Below, one piece after another: positions 9,200 to 16,642 of a stretch of DNA of 64,000 nt. Under the pieces are notes generated by a model, which saw only the letters and a program-made list of their open reading frames with translations, was not told where the DNA came from and did not search any database. The stretch lies in NCBI GenBank assembly GCA_948436975.1, contig CAOJJB010000007.1:1-64000 (forward strand), written 5' to 3'. A program made the position numbers and the translations under genes. The stretch is from an uncultured Clostridium sp. (GTDB taxonomy: Bacteria; Bacillota; Clostridia; TANB77; CAG-508). Position 1 is the first letter of the stretch. The number at the start of each line of letters is the position of its first letter.

Positions 9200-9228
9200 T
9201 TGAAAAATATAACGCTTTATAATATAAT
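9200..9228 (+). promoter_or_regulatory. alaS promoter
   Basis: TTGAAA (9200-9205), 17 bases, TATAAT (9223-9228), 36 bases before the start codon. No T-box is present in this short leader. Confidence 0.7.
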
Positions 9229-9264
9229 AAATAAAGTTATTTAAAGAGATAAAAGGAGAATATT

Positions 9265-11016
9265 ATGAAGGCAATAGAAATAAGAAACAAATATTTAAAT
9301 TTTTTCAAAAAATATGGACACTCAGTAATACCATCAGCACCAGTAATACCTGAAAATGATCCATCAGTTTTATTTACAACAGCAGGAATGCAACCATTAG
9401 TACCCTATCTTTTAGGGCAAAATCATCCATCAGGAACAAGACTAACAGACTATCAAAAATGTGTTAGAACAGTTGATATAGATGAAGTTGGAGATAATCG
9501 TCATCTAACATATTTTGAAATGTTAGGAAATTGGTCATTAGGGGATTATTTTAAAAACGAATCAATATCAATGAGTTATGAATTTCTAACAAAAGAATTA
9601 GGAATACCAGCTGAAAAATTATCAGTTACATGTTTTGCAGGAGATAATGATTGTGCAAAAGATGAAATTTCATATGAAGCATGGAAAAAAGCAGGAATAC
9701 CAGATGAAAGAATATATTTTTTTGGAAAAGATGATAATTGGTGGATAGCAGGAGAAGAAGGACCATGTGGACCAGATACAGAAATGTTTTATGATACAGG
9801 AAAACCAAAGTGTTCATCAGAATGTAATCCATCATGTGATTGTGGTAAATATGTTGAAATTTGGAATAATGTATTTATGGAATTTTATAAAGATAAAAAT
9901 GGATACACAAAATTATCACAACAAAATGTAGATACAGGACTTGGACTAGAAAGAATGACAATGCTATTACAAGGTAAAGAAACACCATTTGAAATAGAAT
10001 TATTTGCACCAGTTATGGACAAATTAGTAGAATTACAAAAAGTAGATAATATAGAAAGCAGAAGAATAATAGCAGAACATTTACGTTCAAGCATAATGAT
10101 AATAAATGATGGTGGAAGACCAAGCAATGTAGATAGAGGATATATATTAAGAAGACTACTTCGTAGAATGACAAGACATCTAAACAAATTAGAAATAGAT
10201 TTAAATAGTTTAGAAGAAATAATAAATATATCAATAGACTCATTAAAAGAATTATATCCAGAATTAGAAACAAATAAAAACACAATAAAAAATGTTATAA
10301 TAGAAGAAAAAAATAAATTTGTAAAAACACTTAAACATGGTGAAAAAGAATTTGAAAAAGTAGCAAACAAAACTAAAAATAGTGGAAAAAAAGTATTAGA
10401 AACAGAAGCAGTATTTAACTTATATGAAACATATGGATTTCCACCTGAAATGACAGAAGAACTTGCAAAAGAACAAGGATTAGAAGTAGATATGTCAGAC
10501 TATCAAAAGTTATTTAAAGAACATCAAGAAAAATCAAGAATGGGAAGTGAACAAAAATTTAAAGGTGGACTAGCATCAACAGGGGAAATAGAAACTCAGT
10601 ATCATACAGCAACACATCTTTTAAATGCAGCATTAAAAGATGTGTTAGGAGAACATGTACATCAAAAAGGAAGTAATATAACATCAGAAAGAATGAGATT
10701 TGATTTTTCACATGGAGCAAAAATGACAGATGAAGAAAAACAAAAAGTAGAAGCACTAGTAAATGAATATATAGAAAAAGATATAAAAGTAGAAAAATTA
10801 GAAATGAAAAAAGAAGAAGCAATAGAAATGGGTGCAGAAGCAATGTTTTTAGATAAATATGGAGATATAGTAACAGTATATAAAATAGGAGATGTATCAT
10901 TAGAATTATGTGGGGGACCACATGTAGAGAGTACAGGAAAACTAGGTCATTTTAAAATAAAAAAAGAAGAAGCATCATCAGCAGGAGTAAGAAGAATAAA
11001 AGCAATATTAGAATAA
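9265..11016 (+). CDS. alaS: Compact alanyl-tRNA synthetase, 583 aa
   Basis: Class II synthetase charging tRNA-Ala. The N-terminal catalytic core is complete (FTTAGMQPLVPYLLG, RHLTYFEMLGNWSLGDYFK, TGLGLERM), followed by tRNA-recognition helices and an editing-domain zinc site formed by HTATH (residues 447-451) and CGGPH (549-553). It is far shorter than the usual 870-880 residues. The beta-barrel with the TPFYAESGGQ motif before the editing core is missing, and the protein stops at GVRRIKAILE, so the C-Ala (DHHA1) domain is absent. The frame is intact and ends at a natural domain border, so this is a compact form and not a pseudogene; I recall similar short AlaRS in reduced genomes. RBS is AAAGGAG. 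Confidence 0.92.
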   Translation: MKAIEIRNKYLNFFKKYGHSVIPSAPVIPENDPSVLFTTAGMQPLVPYLLGQNHPSGTRLTDYQKCVRTVDIDEVGDNRHLTYFEMLGNWSLGDYFKNESISMSYEFLTKELGIPAEKLSVTCFAGDNDCAKDEISYEAWKKAGIPDERIYFFGKDDNWWIAGEEGPCGPDTEMFYDTGKPKCSSECNPSCDCGKYVEIWNNVFMEFYKDKNGYTKLSQQNVDTGLGLERMTMLLQGKETPFEIELFAPVMDKLVELQKVDNIESRRIIAEHLRSSIMIINDGGRPSNVDRGYILRRLLRRMTRHLNKLEIDLNSLEEIINISIDSLKELYPELETNKNTIKNVIIEEKNKFVKTLKHGEKEFEKVANKTKNSGKKVLETEAVFNLYETYGFPPEMTEELAKEQGLEVDMSDYQKLFKEHQEKSRMGSEQKFKGGLASTGEIETQYHTATHLLNAALKDVLGEHVHQKGSNITSERMRFDFSHGAKMTDEEKQKVEALVNEYIEKDIKVEKLEMKKEEAIEMGAEAMFLDKYGDIVTVYKIGDVSLELCGGPHVESTGKLGHFKIKKEEASSAGVRRIKAILE

Positions 11017-11139
11017 TATTTAATTTAAAATGAGTTAGTTAATAGATCTTTACTAATAAAGTTAAAGTTATATATTACAGTTTAATATAAAATGTTTTTT
11101 ATTTAGTATCATATTATATGAACTCATATTAATAATAAA

Positions 11140-11168
11140 TTGAAAAAAGATAATTTATATGATATAAT
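11140..11168 (+). promoter_or_regulatory. Sortase gene promoter
   Basis: TTGAAA (11140-11145), 17 bases, TATAAT (11163-11168). This places the start of transcription inside the longest open frame, so the upstream TTG codon cannot be the sortase start. Confidence 0.75.
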
Positions 11169-11211
11169 AAAAATAGATTGTTATGTAAATTATAAGATTG
11201 GAGTGAAGAAC

Positions 11212-11886
11212 ATGCTTAGTAGTAAATATAGTAATGTTTTGACAATGCTATTAGTAGTATTTATAGTTGCAATAGTAGGTATAATAGGCTATTTTGGTTA
11301 TGATTTATTAAATTCTAAAAATGTAAATTCGAATGCACAATCTACATTAGAAGAATTTGATAAAGCAATAAAAAGAGAAACTGTTTCAGAAGAACAAGAA
11401 GAAGATAAAGAAGTAAAAAACCCAATGGATGAATTAAATGAATTAATGGAAGAACAAGAAGAAACAGAAAGAACGCCAGAAAAAATTTATATGGAAGGGT
11501 ATGAAGTAAAAGGAAGAATACAAATACCTAAAACAGGAGTAGATTATCCTGTTCTTGAAAAGGTTACCAAAAAGAGCCTTGAAATAGCTGTTGCAATAGC
11601 ATATGGACCAGGGTTAAATGAAGTAGGAAATACAATTATATATGGACATAATCTTAGAAATGGATTATTTTTCTCAGACAACAAAAAATTAGCAAAAGGT
11701 GATAAAGTGTTAGTTACAGATCAAATGGGTCAAACAGTTACATATACTATTTATAATATATATCAAACAACTCCAAGTGATGCATCTTTCTTTACAAGGG
11801 ACACAGCAGGAAAAAGAGAAATATCTCTACAAACATGTACAGATGACAGCAAAGGAAGAATAATTATTTGGGCAGCAGAAGATTAA
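11212..11886 (+). CDS. Sortase family transpeptidase
   Basis: Membrane-anchored cysteine transpeptidase that attaches sorting-signal proteins to the wall or to pilins. The ATG at 11212 is chosen because GGAG lies eight bases upstream and a strong promoter overlaps the longer frame; this gives 224 residues. An N-terminal membrane segment (about 9-31) is followed by a Glu-rich stalk, then the sortase beta-barrel with catalytic His in IIYGHN, Cys in SLQTC and Arg in GRIIIW. Only a few residues separate Cys from Arg, so class assignment (B/D-like) is uncertain. No LPXTG-type substrate gene is in this window, so targets are elsewhere. A strong terminator follows. Confidence 0.88.
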   Translation: MLSSKYSNVLTMLLVVFIVAIVGIIGYFGYDLLNSKNVNSNAQSTLEEFDKAIKRETVSEEQEEDKEVKNPMDELNELMEEQEETERTPEKIYMEGYEVKGRIQIPKTGVDYPVLEKVTKKSLEIAVAIAYGPGLNEVGNTIIYGHNLRNGLFFSDNKKLAKGDKVLVTDQMGQTVTYTIYNIYQTTPSDASFFTRDTAGKREISLQTCTDDSKGRIIIWAAED

Positions 11887-11894
11887 ATTAAGAA

Positions 11895-11953
11895 AAGAGA
11901 GTTCTTGAAGTGAACTAAATGGGGTTCACTTCATCTTAGAACTCTTTTTTTAT
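11895..11953 (+). terminator. Terminator after the sortase gene
   Basis: AGAGTTCT and TGAAGTGAAC pair with GTTCACTTCA and AGAACTCT, followed by a T7 run. Confidence 0.9.
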
Positions 11954-12011
11954 TGATTATATTATTATATGTTATAATAAAATTATAATGTATAGGAGAG
12001 AAATAATTGAT

Positions 12012-12647
12012 ATGATAAAAGAACCCAAAATATTATTAAATAATTTAAGAAAAATAGATAATTTGTTAGATAAAGTACAAAAAGAAGATGATGTAGAAAA
12101 TATTTATATTGAAAATTATCAAAATCAAAATATTGATGTAATGGATATTACAATTAGAAAATCATTAATTAACAATATAGAAGTTATAAGTAGTAATTTA
12201 GAGAAAAACACTTTTATGGATGTAAAATTTAGTAATTGTAATTTTTCTAATACTTTATTTGATAATTGTAGTTTTATAAGGTGTGAATTTAATGATTGTA
12301 AATTGACAGGATGTAATTTTATTGAGAGTAGATTATGTGATATAAGTTTTAAAGATACAAATATGAATTATGCTAATTTATCAATGGTTGGCATAAAAGA
12401 TACTTTATTTAAAAATGTAGGATTGAGAAATAGTAATTTTCAAGAAAACAAAATTAAAAATCTTGTGTTTAAAAATGTAGATTTAACACAATCACAATTT
12501 TTTAAAACTAGTTTAAATGGAATTGATTTTTCAGATAGTATAATTGAAGGTATTAGTGTTTCTATTAATGATATAAAAGGTTCTATAATAAATCAATTTC
12601 AAGCAGTAGATTTATTATATTTGTTGGGTGTAAAAATAAAAATATAG
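12012..12647 (+). CDS. Pentapeptide-repeat protein
   Basis: A 211-residue protein whose middle (about residues 55-180) is built of A(D/N)LXX-like pentapeptide repeats (for example FSNCNFSNTLFDNCSFIRCEF), expected to form a right-handed quadrilateral beta-helix. Some family members mimic DNA and protect gyrase from inhibitors; others have no known role. No membrane segment or enzyme motif is seen, so function is not assigned. The ATG at 12012 is preferred because AGGAGAG (about 11995-12000) lies upstream; an ATG at 11988 would place that site inside the gene. It stands alone between two terminators. Confidence 0.7.
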   Translation: MIKEPKILLNNLRKIDNLLDKVQKEDDVENIYIENYQNQNIDVMDITIRKSLINNIEVISSNLEKNTFMDVKFSNCNFSNTLFDNCSFIRCEFNDCKLTGCNFIESRLCDISFKDTNMNYANLSMVGIKDTLFKNVGLRNSNFQENKIKNLVFKNVDLTQSQFFKTSLNGIDFSDSIIEGISVSINDIKGSIINQFQAVDLLYLLGVKIKI

Positions 12648-12713
12648 AAAGGAGATTATTAATGATTTATTTGTAATCTATGAAACTTTAATTATTCTTT
12701 TTAGACATATAAA

Positions 12714-12744
12714 AAAGAATATCGTCTAAAAAGATGATATTCTT
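12714..12744. terminator. Bidirectional terminator between convergent genes
   Basis: AAAGAATATC (12714-12723) pairs with GATATTCTTT (12735-12744). T or A runs on both sides suit both the pentapeptide gene and the minus-strand gene. Confidence 0.7.
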
Positions 12745-12750
12745 TAAAAT

Positions 12751-12990
12751 TTAATTTTTATTTGTTTTATTATATTCATAATCTAATTTTTTTACTAATT
12801 CTTCTTTAAATTCTTCACTTAATTCTAATTGGTTTATTTTGGTAGCAACTTTTCCTAATTCTACTTCTAATTCATCAGGTAAATTTTTGGTTATACTTTT
12901 ATCTAAATGTTTTTTTATAAAAATAAAAAGAACTAATAGTAATGATAGTAATGATAGAATAATAATTAATATCAAAAATAGAGTATTCAA
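12751..12990 (-). CDS. Small membrane protein with an anti-sigma-like cytoplasmic motif
   Basis: A 79-residue protein with one N-terminal membrane helix (about residues 3-27), then a charged helix containing KINQLELSEEFKEELVKKLD. The same motif is at the N-terminus of the anti-sigma-like protein at 41.5 kb (KINSMSLSEEFKENLCKKLD), so the two share a domain, although membrane order is reversed here. The start is a TTG at 12990 with AAGGAG ten bases upstream; no ATG in frame is better. A small XRE regulator is transcribed divergently. No sigma factor gene is adjacent. Whether it binds a sigma factor is inference. Confidence 0.65.
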   Translation of the reverse strand: MNTLFLILIIILSLLSLLLVLFIFIKKHLDKSITKNLPDELEVELGKVATKINQLELSEEFKEELVKKLDYEYNKTNKN

Positions 12991-13116
12991 TAGTAATCAT
13001 CTCCTTATACAAAATTCAAATTGCTATAAGTCTATAATTAATAAACTTCTGATATAGTTATATGTTAAAAAACTTTTGGACATAATAAAATAATCAAGAA
13101 TTGTATTCAATAGGAG

Positions 13117-13380
13117 GTGCCCAAAATAGTAACAAAAACAAGAAAGATATTAGCCAATAATATTGTTTATTTTAGAATCAAAAATGGTTGGTCGCAAGAA
13201 TATTTTGCAGAATTATTAGGCACAAGTTCTGGTTATGTTTCTGAAATTGAGAATGAAAAAAGAAATATATCTAGTGATTATATTGATGTTATTGCTAATA
13301 TTTTTAATATTGAGCCACACGAGTTATTAATAAATCGTGTACCTGTTGAAAACAGACGAATAAATAGACACAAGAGATAA
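13117..13380 (+). CDS. XRE-family helix-turn-helix regulator, start codon unclear
   Basis: A small DNA-binding protein of about 84-87 residues. A Cro/CI helix-turn-helix is clear (IRIKNGWSQEYFAELLG...SSGYVSEIENEKRNIS), followed by the family's typical FNIEPHELL. The annotated GTG at 13117 overlaps the AGGAGG at 13112-13117, which cannot act as its ribosome binding site. An in-frame ATA at 13126 has ideal spacing. The gene may use a rare start, or its start codon may have been lost. It is divergent from the 79-aa membrane protein and could regulate it, but no operator is evident. Confidence 0.65.
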   Translation: MPKIVTKTRKILANNIVYFRIKNGWSQEYFAELLGTSSGYVSEIENEKRNISSDYIDVIANIFNIEPHELLINRVPVENRRINRHKR

Positions 13381-13514
13381 ATATAAATTATCTCTTTTTT
13401 AGCAAGTTGAATTATATTATATCATATAAATAAGAAATTGCATATATATTCTGAATATATAAACGGCTCTTAAACATTCCTCTCGAATGATACAATCTGC
13501 GTGAGGTGAAAAAC

Positions 13515-13766
13515 ATGGAAAATAATAGTATAATTATATATAGAGATTATGGAGATATAATATTCGATGTAAAAACTATTATGGATAAAAAAGGCATTAC
13601 TGTAAATCAAGTAGTAAAAAAGACTGGATTACACCATCAAGTAATACGAAGATATTATGAGGGTTCTGTAATAAGATATGATAAAGATGTTCTATCAAAA
13701 TTATGTTTTGTTATAGGATGCAATTTAAGTGATATTATGAATTATCAAAGACCTAAAGATAGTTAG
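13515..13766 (+). CDS. Small XRE-like helix-turn-helix regulator
   Basis: An 83-residue protein with a compact Cro-type domain: FDVKTIMDKKGITVNQVVKKTG then HHQVIRRYYEG as recognition helix and LSKLCFVIGCNLSDIMNY at the end. The ATG at 13515 is used because GAGGTGA lies six bases before it. This type of short regulator occurs in conjugative elements and phages but also alone. Its DNA target is unknown. A strong terminator follows at 13811. Confidence 0.7.
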   Translation: MENNSIIIYRDYGDIIFDVKTIMDKKGITVNQVVKKTGLHHQVIRRYYEGSVIRYDKDVLSKLCFVIGCNLSDIMNYQRPKDS

Positions 13767-13810
13767 ATATATCTTTATAAAAAATAAAAAATTATAGAAC
13801 TATATAAAAA

Positions 13811-13848
13811 TAAGCAACTTTTCTTAATTAAAAGTTGCTTATTTTTTA
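13811..13848 (+). terminator. Terminator after the second XRE gene
   Basis: TAAGCAACTTTT (13811-13822) pairs perfectly with AAAAGTTGCTTA (13830-13841), then a T6 run. Confidence 0.9.
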
Positions 13849-13855
13849 TGCCTTA

Positions 13856-13975
13856 GCTGGCTAGATTCGAATACTCCAAAGAGGACTTCTTCGCTTTGCT
13901 CAGGGCGCCGCGATGCCTTCGGCACACTATTTCTGCTTACTAACCATTACAACGAAAAAATAAAAGCAATAGCTT
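13856..13975 (-). other. tRNA-Gln 3'-end fragment with GC-rich insert
   Basis: GCTGGCTAGATTCGAA at 13856-13871 repeats exactly the T-loop and acceptor part of the real tRNA-Gln (14002-14017). Between the two copies is a conspicuously GC-rich stretch (about 13880-13925) with small hairpins such as TGCCGAAGGCA on the minus strand. There is no complete cloverleaf. It looks like a tRNA remnant or an old attachment-site scar. Confidence 0.55.
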
Positions 13976-13994
13976 TGCTATCACTTTCATTTTT

Positions 13995-14069
13995 TGGCTG
14001 GGCTGGCTAGATTCGAACTAGCGCATGCCAGAGTCAAAGTCTGGTGCCTTACCGCTTGGCTACAGCCCA
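13995..14069 (-). tRNA. tRNA-Gln (anticodon TTG)
   Basis: Read on the minus strand it folds as a cloverleaf with acceptor stem TGGGCTG/CAGCCCA, anticodon loop CTTTGAC and T-loop TTCGAAT, with an encoded CCA end. It lies 46 bases downstream of tRNA-His in the same transcript. Confidence 0.95.
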
Positions 14070-14115
14070 ATATTAATATAAAAATGTTTTCGCATACTGT
14101 TGTGTTTTATAAAAG

Positions 14116-14193
14116 TGGGGTGGAAGATGGGACTCGAACCCACGGTCTTCAGTGCCACAAACTGACGCGTTAACCAACTACGCTACATCCACC
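14116..14193 (-). tRNA. tRNA-His (anticodon GTG)
   Basis: On the minus strand: an extra 5' G opposite C73, typical of tRNA-His, anticodon GTG, T-loop TTCGAGT and encoded CCA. One acceptor pair (6-67) looks like a T-T mismatch. First gene after the promoter at 14226-14254. Confidence 0.92.
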
Positions 14194-14225
14194 ATATAGA
14201 ATCGGTGTTCTCACAACGCTATTAT

Positions 14226-14254
14226 ATTGTAAAACAATTTTTATAGTTTGTCAA
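14226..14254 (-). promoter_or_regulatory. Promoter of the tRNA-His / tRNA-Gln unit
   Basis: On the minus strand TTGACA (14254-14249), 17 bases, TACAAT (14231-14226), about 33 bases upstream of tRNA-His. Confidence 0.75.
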
Positions 14255-14354
14255 TCTTTTTTAATAAAATAAAAATATATATTTTATATGTATTATGATA
14301 AAATTTATGATATACTTATAATACCTAAACATAATAAATTGAAAGTGGGAGAGA

Positions 14355-15413
14355 ATGTCTGAATTATTAAAGAAAATAGTTGAAAATAAAAAATATATTG
14401 TGATTGTTATTGTTTTACTTTTAATAGTTATTTTAAGTATATTTATATTTATAAAAATTGAAGAAAAAAGGAACGATGTTGATATATCTGATGCAATACA
14501 TGGAGCAATTATAGAAAAAAATGTAGAGTTTTATAGAAAGCCAAAACAATCTAAATGGACTAAACGAAGAGAATTCGAATTAGGTGAAAATGTGTATATA
14601 CTTGAAACCGTTTTAGACAAAACAAATAAAGAATGGTATAAAATAAAAGCAAAAGATAAAGTAGGATATGTTTTAAAAAATAAAGTTAAATATTATGAAT
14701 TTTCTGATAAAGATGGAAAAGTATTAATGTCTGATGTATCTAAATTTAATGTTATATATAAACATTTTAACAATTCAGAAGAATATGCAGCATTTATATT
14801 AAATAATAATATAAACTATGTCTATATTAGATTAGGGGGAAGAGGTTATGGAGAAGAGGGAAACTTTTATACAGATCCAAATTATCAAATTTTTATAGAT
14901 ACTTGTGAATATTTAGGAGTTCCATATGGATTTTATTATATAGATGAAGCTATTACATCAGAAGAAGTAAATGAAGAAGTTAATTTTGTTAACGATTTTC
15001 TAGAAAAAAATGCAACTAAATTATGTGTTCTTCCATTAGTTATAGATGCTGAAAGTCATGATGGAGTTGGACGAGCTGATAATATATGGGAAGAAAGGGC
15101 AAATATTATTTCAGAATTAATAATGAAATTTAAAGAAAATAATATAGAAACATTAATTTATAGTAATGCTAAAACAGCTAATGAATATTTATATAATATA
15201 GATTCAAAATTTTGGGTTGCTTATTATCCTAAAGAAAAAAAGATACCTAATTATTGGTATACAGATACAGACCAAGAGCCAGTTTCTAATATTGAATTTA
15301 CCAATAAAATAGTAGGATGGCAATTTACAGAAAATGGAGCAGAAGAAGATATAAAAGAACAAGTAGATGTAAGTCTAGTAAAAAATGAATATTTTAGAAA
15401 TTTTGTAAAATAA
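14355..15413 (+). CDS. Membrane-anchored GH25 lysozyme with SH3-like domain
   Basis: Predicted muramidase acting on peptidoglycan outside the membrane. Of 352 residues, one N-terminal membrane segment (about 14-34) is followed by a bacterial SH3-like region (about 52-115) and a GH25 barrel. GH25 marks are MSDVSKFN at the domain start (first Asp), the mid-domain VIDAES bearing the catalytic Asp and Glu, GFYYIDEA, and the closing VGWQF...DVSLV. It has no cleavable signal, so it probably stays anchored. It is 18 bases ahead of the D,D-carboxypeptidase gene and likely co-transcribed in a wall-remodelling pair. Confidence 0.88.
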   Translation: MSELLKKIVENKKYIVIVIVLLLIVILSIFIFIKIEEKRNDVDISDAIHGAIIEKNVEFYRKPKQSKWTKRREFELGENVYILETVLDKTNKEWYKIKAKDKVGYVLKNKVKYYEFSDKDGKVLMSDVSKFNVIYKHFNNSEEYAAFILNNNINYVYIRLGGRGYGEEGNFYTDPNYQIFIDTCEYLGVPYGFYYIDEAITSEEVNEEVNFVNDFLEKNATKLCVLPLVIDAESHDGVGRADNIWEERANIISELIMKFKENNIETLIYSNAKTANEYLYNIDSKFWVAYYPKEKKIPNYWYTDTDQEPVSNIEFTNKIVGWQFTENGAEEDIKEQVDVSLVKNEYFRNFVK

Positions 15414-15431
15414 AATTTAACTGGAGGAAAA

Positions 15432-16616
15432 ATGATACAAAGAAAATTAGTCTATATATTTTTAATAATTATAATTGTACAATTTATTTTTTATAATAAA
15501 AGTAAAGCAACAGAAAATATAAATCCAAATGAACAACTAAAAGTAGTCTTAAATGATAATGAATTAGTAGAACAAAGCTTAAATAATGAGATGAAAATTT
15601 ATTCAGAATCAGCTATATTAATGGAAGAAAAAACAGGAAAAATATTATATGAAAAAGATATTCATGTAAGAAAATATCCAGCAAGTACCACTAAAATATT
15701 AACAGCTATAATAGCATTAGAAAAATGTAATTTAGATGAAAAAGCACAAGCTAGTAATGAAGCAGTTAATATAATTAAATCAGGATATTCAACAGCAAAT
15801 ATAAAAGTTGGGGAAACATTTACAATAGGAGAATTAGTAGATGTAATGTTAATACATTCAGCAAATGAGGCAGCTAATATTATTGCAGAACATATATCAG
15901 GAACTACAGTAGAGTTTGCAAGAATTATGAATGCAAAAGCAAAAGAAATAGGTTGCCTAGATTCTAATTTTGTTAATCCAAATGGTGTACATGATGAAAA
16001 CCATTATTCAACAGCATATGACTTAGCTTTAATTGCTAGATATTGTATGAAAAATGAAAAGTTTAGAGAAATAGTAACTAAAATGCAATGTGAATTACCA
16101 CCAACTGAACTTTGGCAAGAACCAAGAATATTTAAAAATACAAACAGTTTATTATTATCAGATAATAGGTATTATTATCCCTACTGTATAGGAGGTAAAA
16201 CAGGATTTACTACTCCAGCAAAAAATTGTTTAATATCTATTAGTAATAAAGATAATTTTGAATTAGTATCAGTAATACTACATGCAGAATCAACAGAAGA
16301 TGCTCTAAGTGCTAGATATTTAGATACAATAAATTTATTTGAATATGGATATAATAACTATAATATAGATGATATTTTAGAAGAATATGATATGATAGAA
16401 TATAATGATAAAAAAGAATTAAAAGATCAAATAATAGGAACTTTTGGTAATAAAAGTGAAAATATTAATGTTATAAATAATTCTAATATAAACCATAATT
16501 GGATAAAAATTATTTTAGGAATATTAATAATATTATTACTAATGAGTTATTATATATTTAAAATTCTTATTAAAATAAGAAGAAAAAAAATATTATATCT
16601 AAAAGAAAAAGTATAG
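15432..16616 (+). CDS. D-alanyl-D-alanine carboxypeptidase (DacA/DacF type)
   Basis: Penicillin-binding-protein-5-like enzyme that trims the terminal D-Ala of peptidoglycan pentapeptides. The three serine-peptidase motifs are all present: STTK at residues 85-88, SAN at 143-145 and KTG at 256-258. A signal-like hydrophobic segment is at residues 6-20 and a C-terminal membrane helix at about 357-378, so it is held at the membrane outer face. The ATG follows TGGAGGA. It is 18 bases after the GH25 gene. A 22-bp inverted repeat covering its last codons is the shared terminator with the convergent LtaS-like gene. Confidence 0.93.
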   Translation: MIQRKLVYIFLIIIIVQFIFYNKSKATENINPNEQLKVVLNDNELVEQSLNNEMKIYSESAILMEEKTGKILYEKDIHVRKYPASTTKILTAIIALEKCNLDEKAQASNEAVNIIKSGYSTANIKVGETFTIGELVDVMLIHSANEAANIIAEHISGTTVEFARIMNAKAKEIGCLDSNFVNPNGVHDENHYSTAYDLALIARYCMKNEKFREIVTKMQCELPPTELWQEPRIFKNTNSLLLSDNRYYYPYCIGGKTGFTTPAKNCLISISNKDNFELVSVILHAESTEDALSARYLDTINLFEYGYNNYNIDDILEEYDMIEYNDKKELKDQIIGTFGNKSENINVINNSNINHNWIKIILGILIILLLMSYYIFKILIKIRRKKILYLKEKV

Positions 16617-16642
16617 ATTTCTATACTTTTTCTTTTAGATAT
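16595..16642. terminator. Perfect 22-bp inverted repeat over two stop codons
   Basis: Bases 16595-16616 are exactly complementary to 16621-16642 with a four-base loop. The left arm contains the carboxypeptidase stop and the right arm contains the stop of the convergent LtaS-like gene. A and T tracts make it a bidirectional terminator. Confidence 0.88.

Noticed and set aside
9265-11016. alaS as a truncated pseudogene
   Set aside because: It ends at a conserved domain border with an intact zinc editing site and has a proper promoter, so it is better seen as a compact enzyme.
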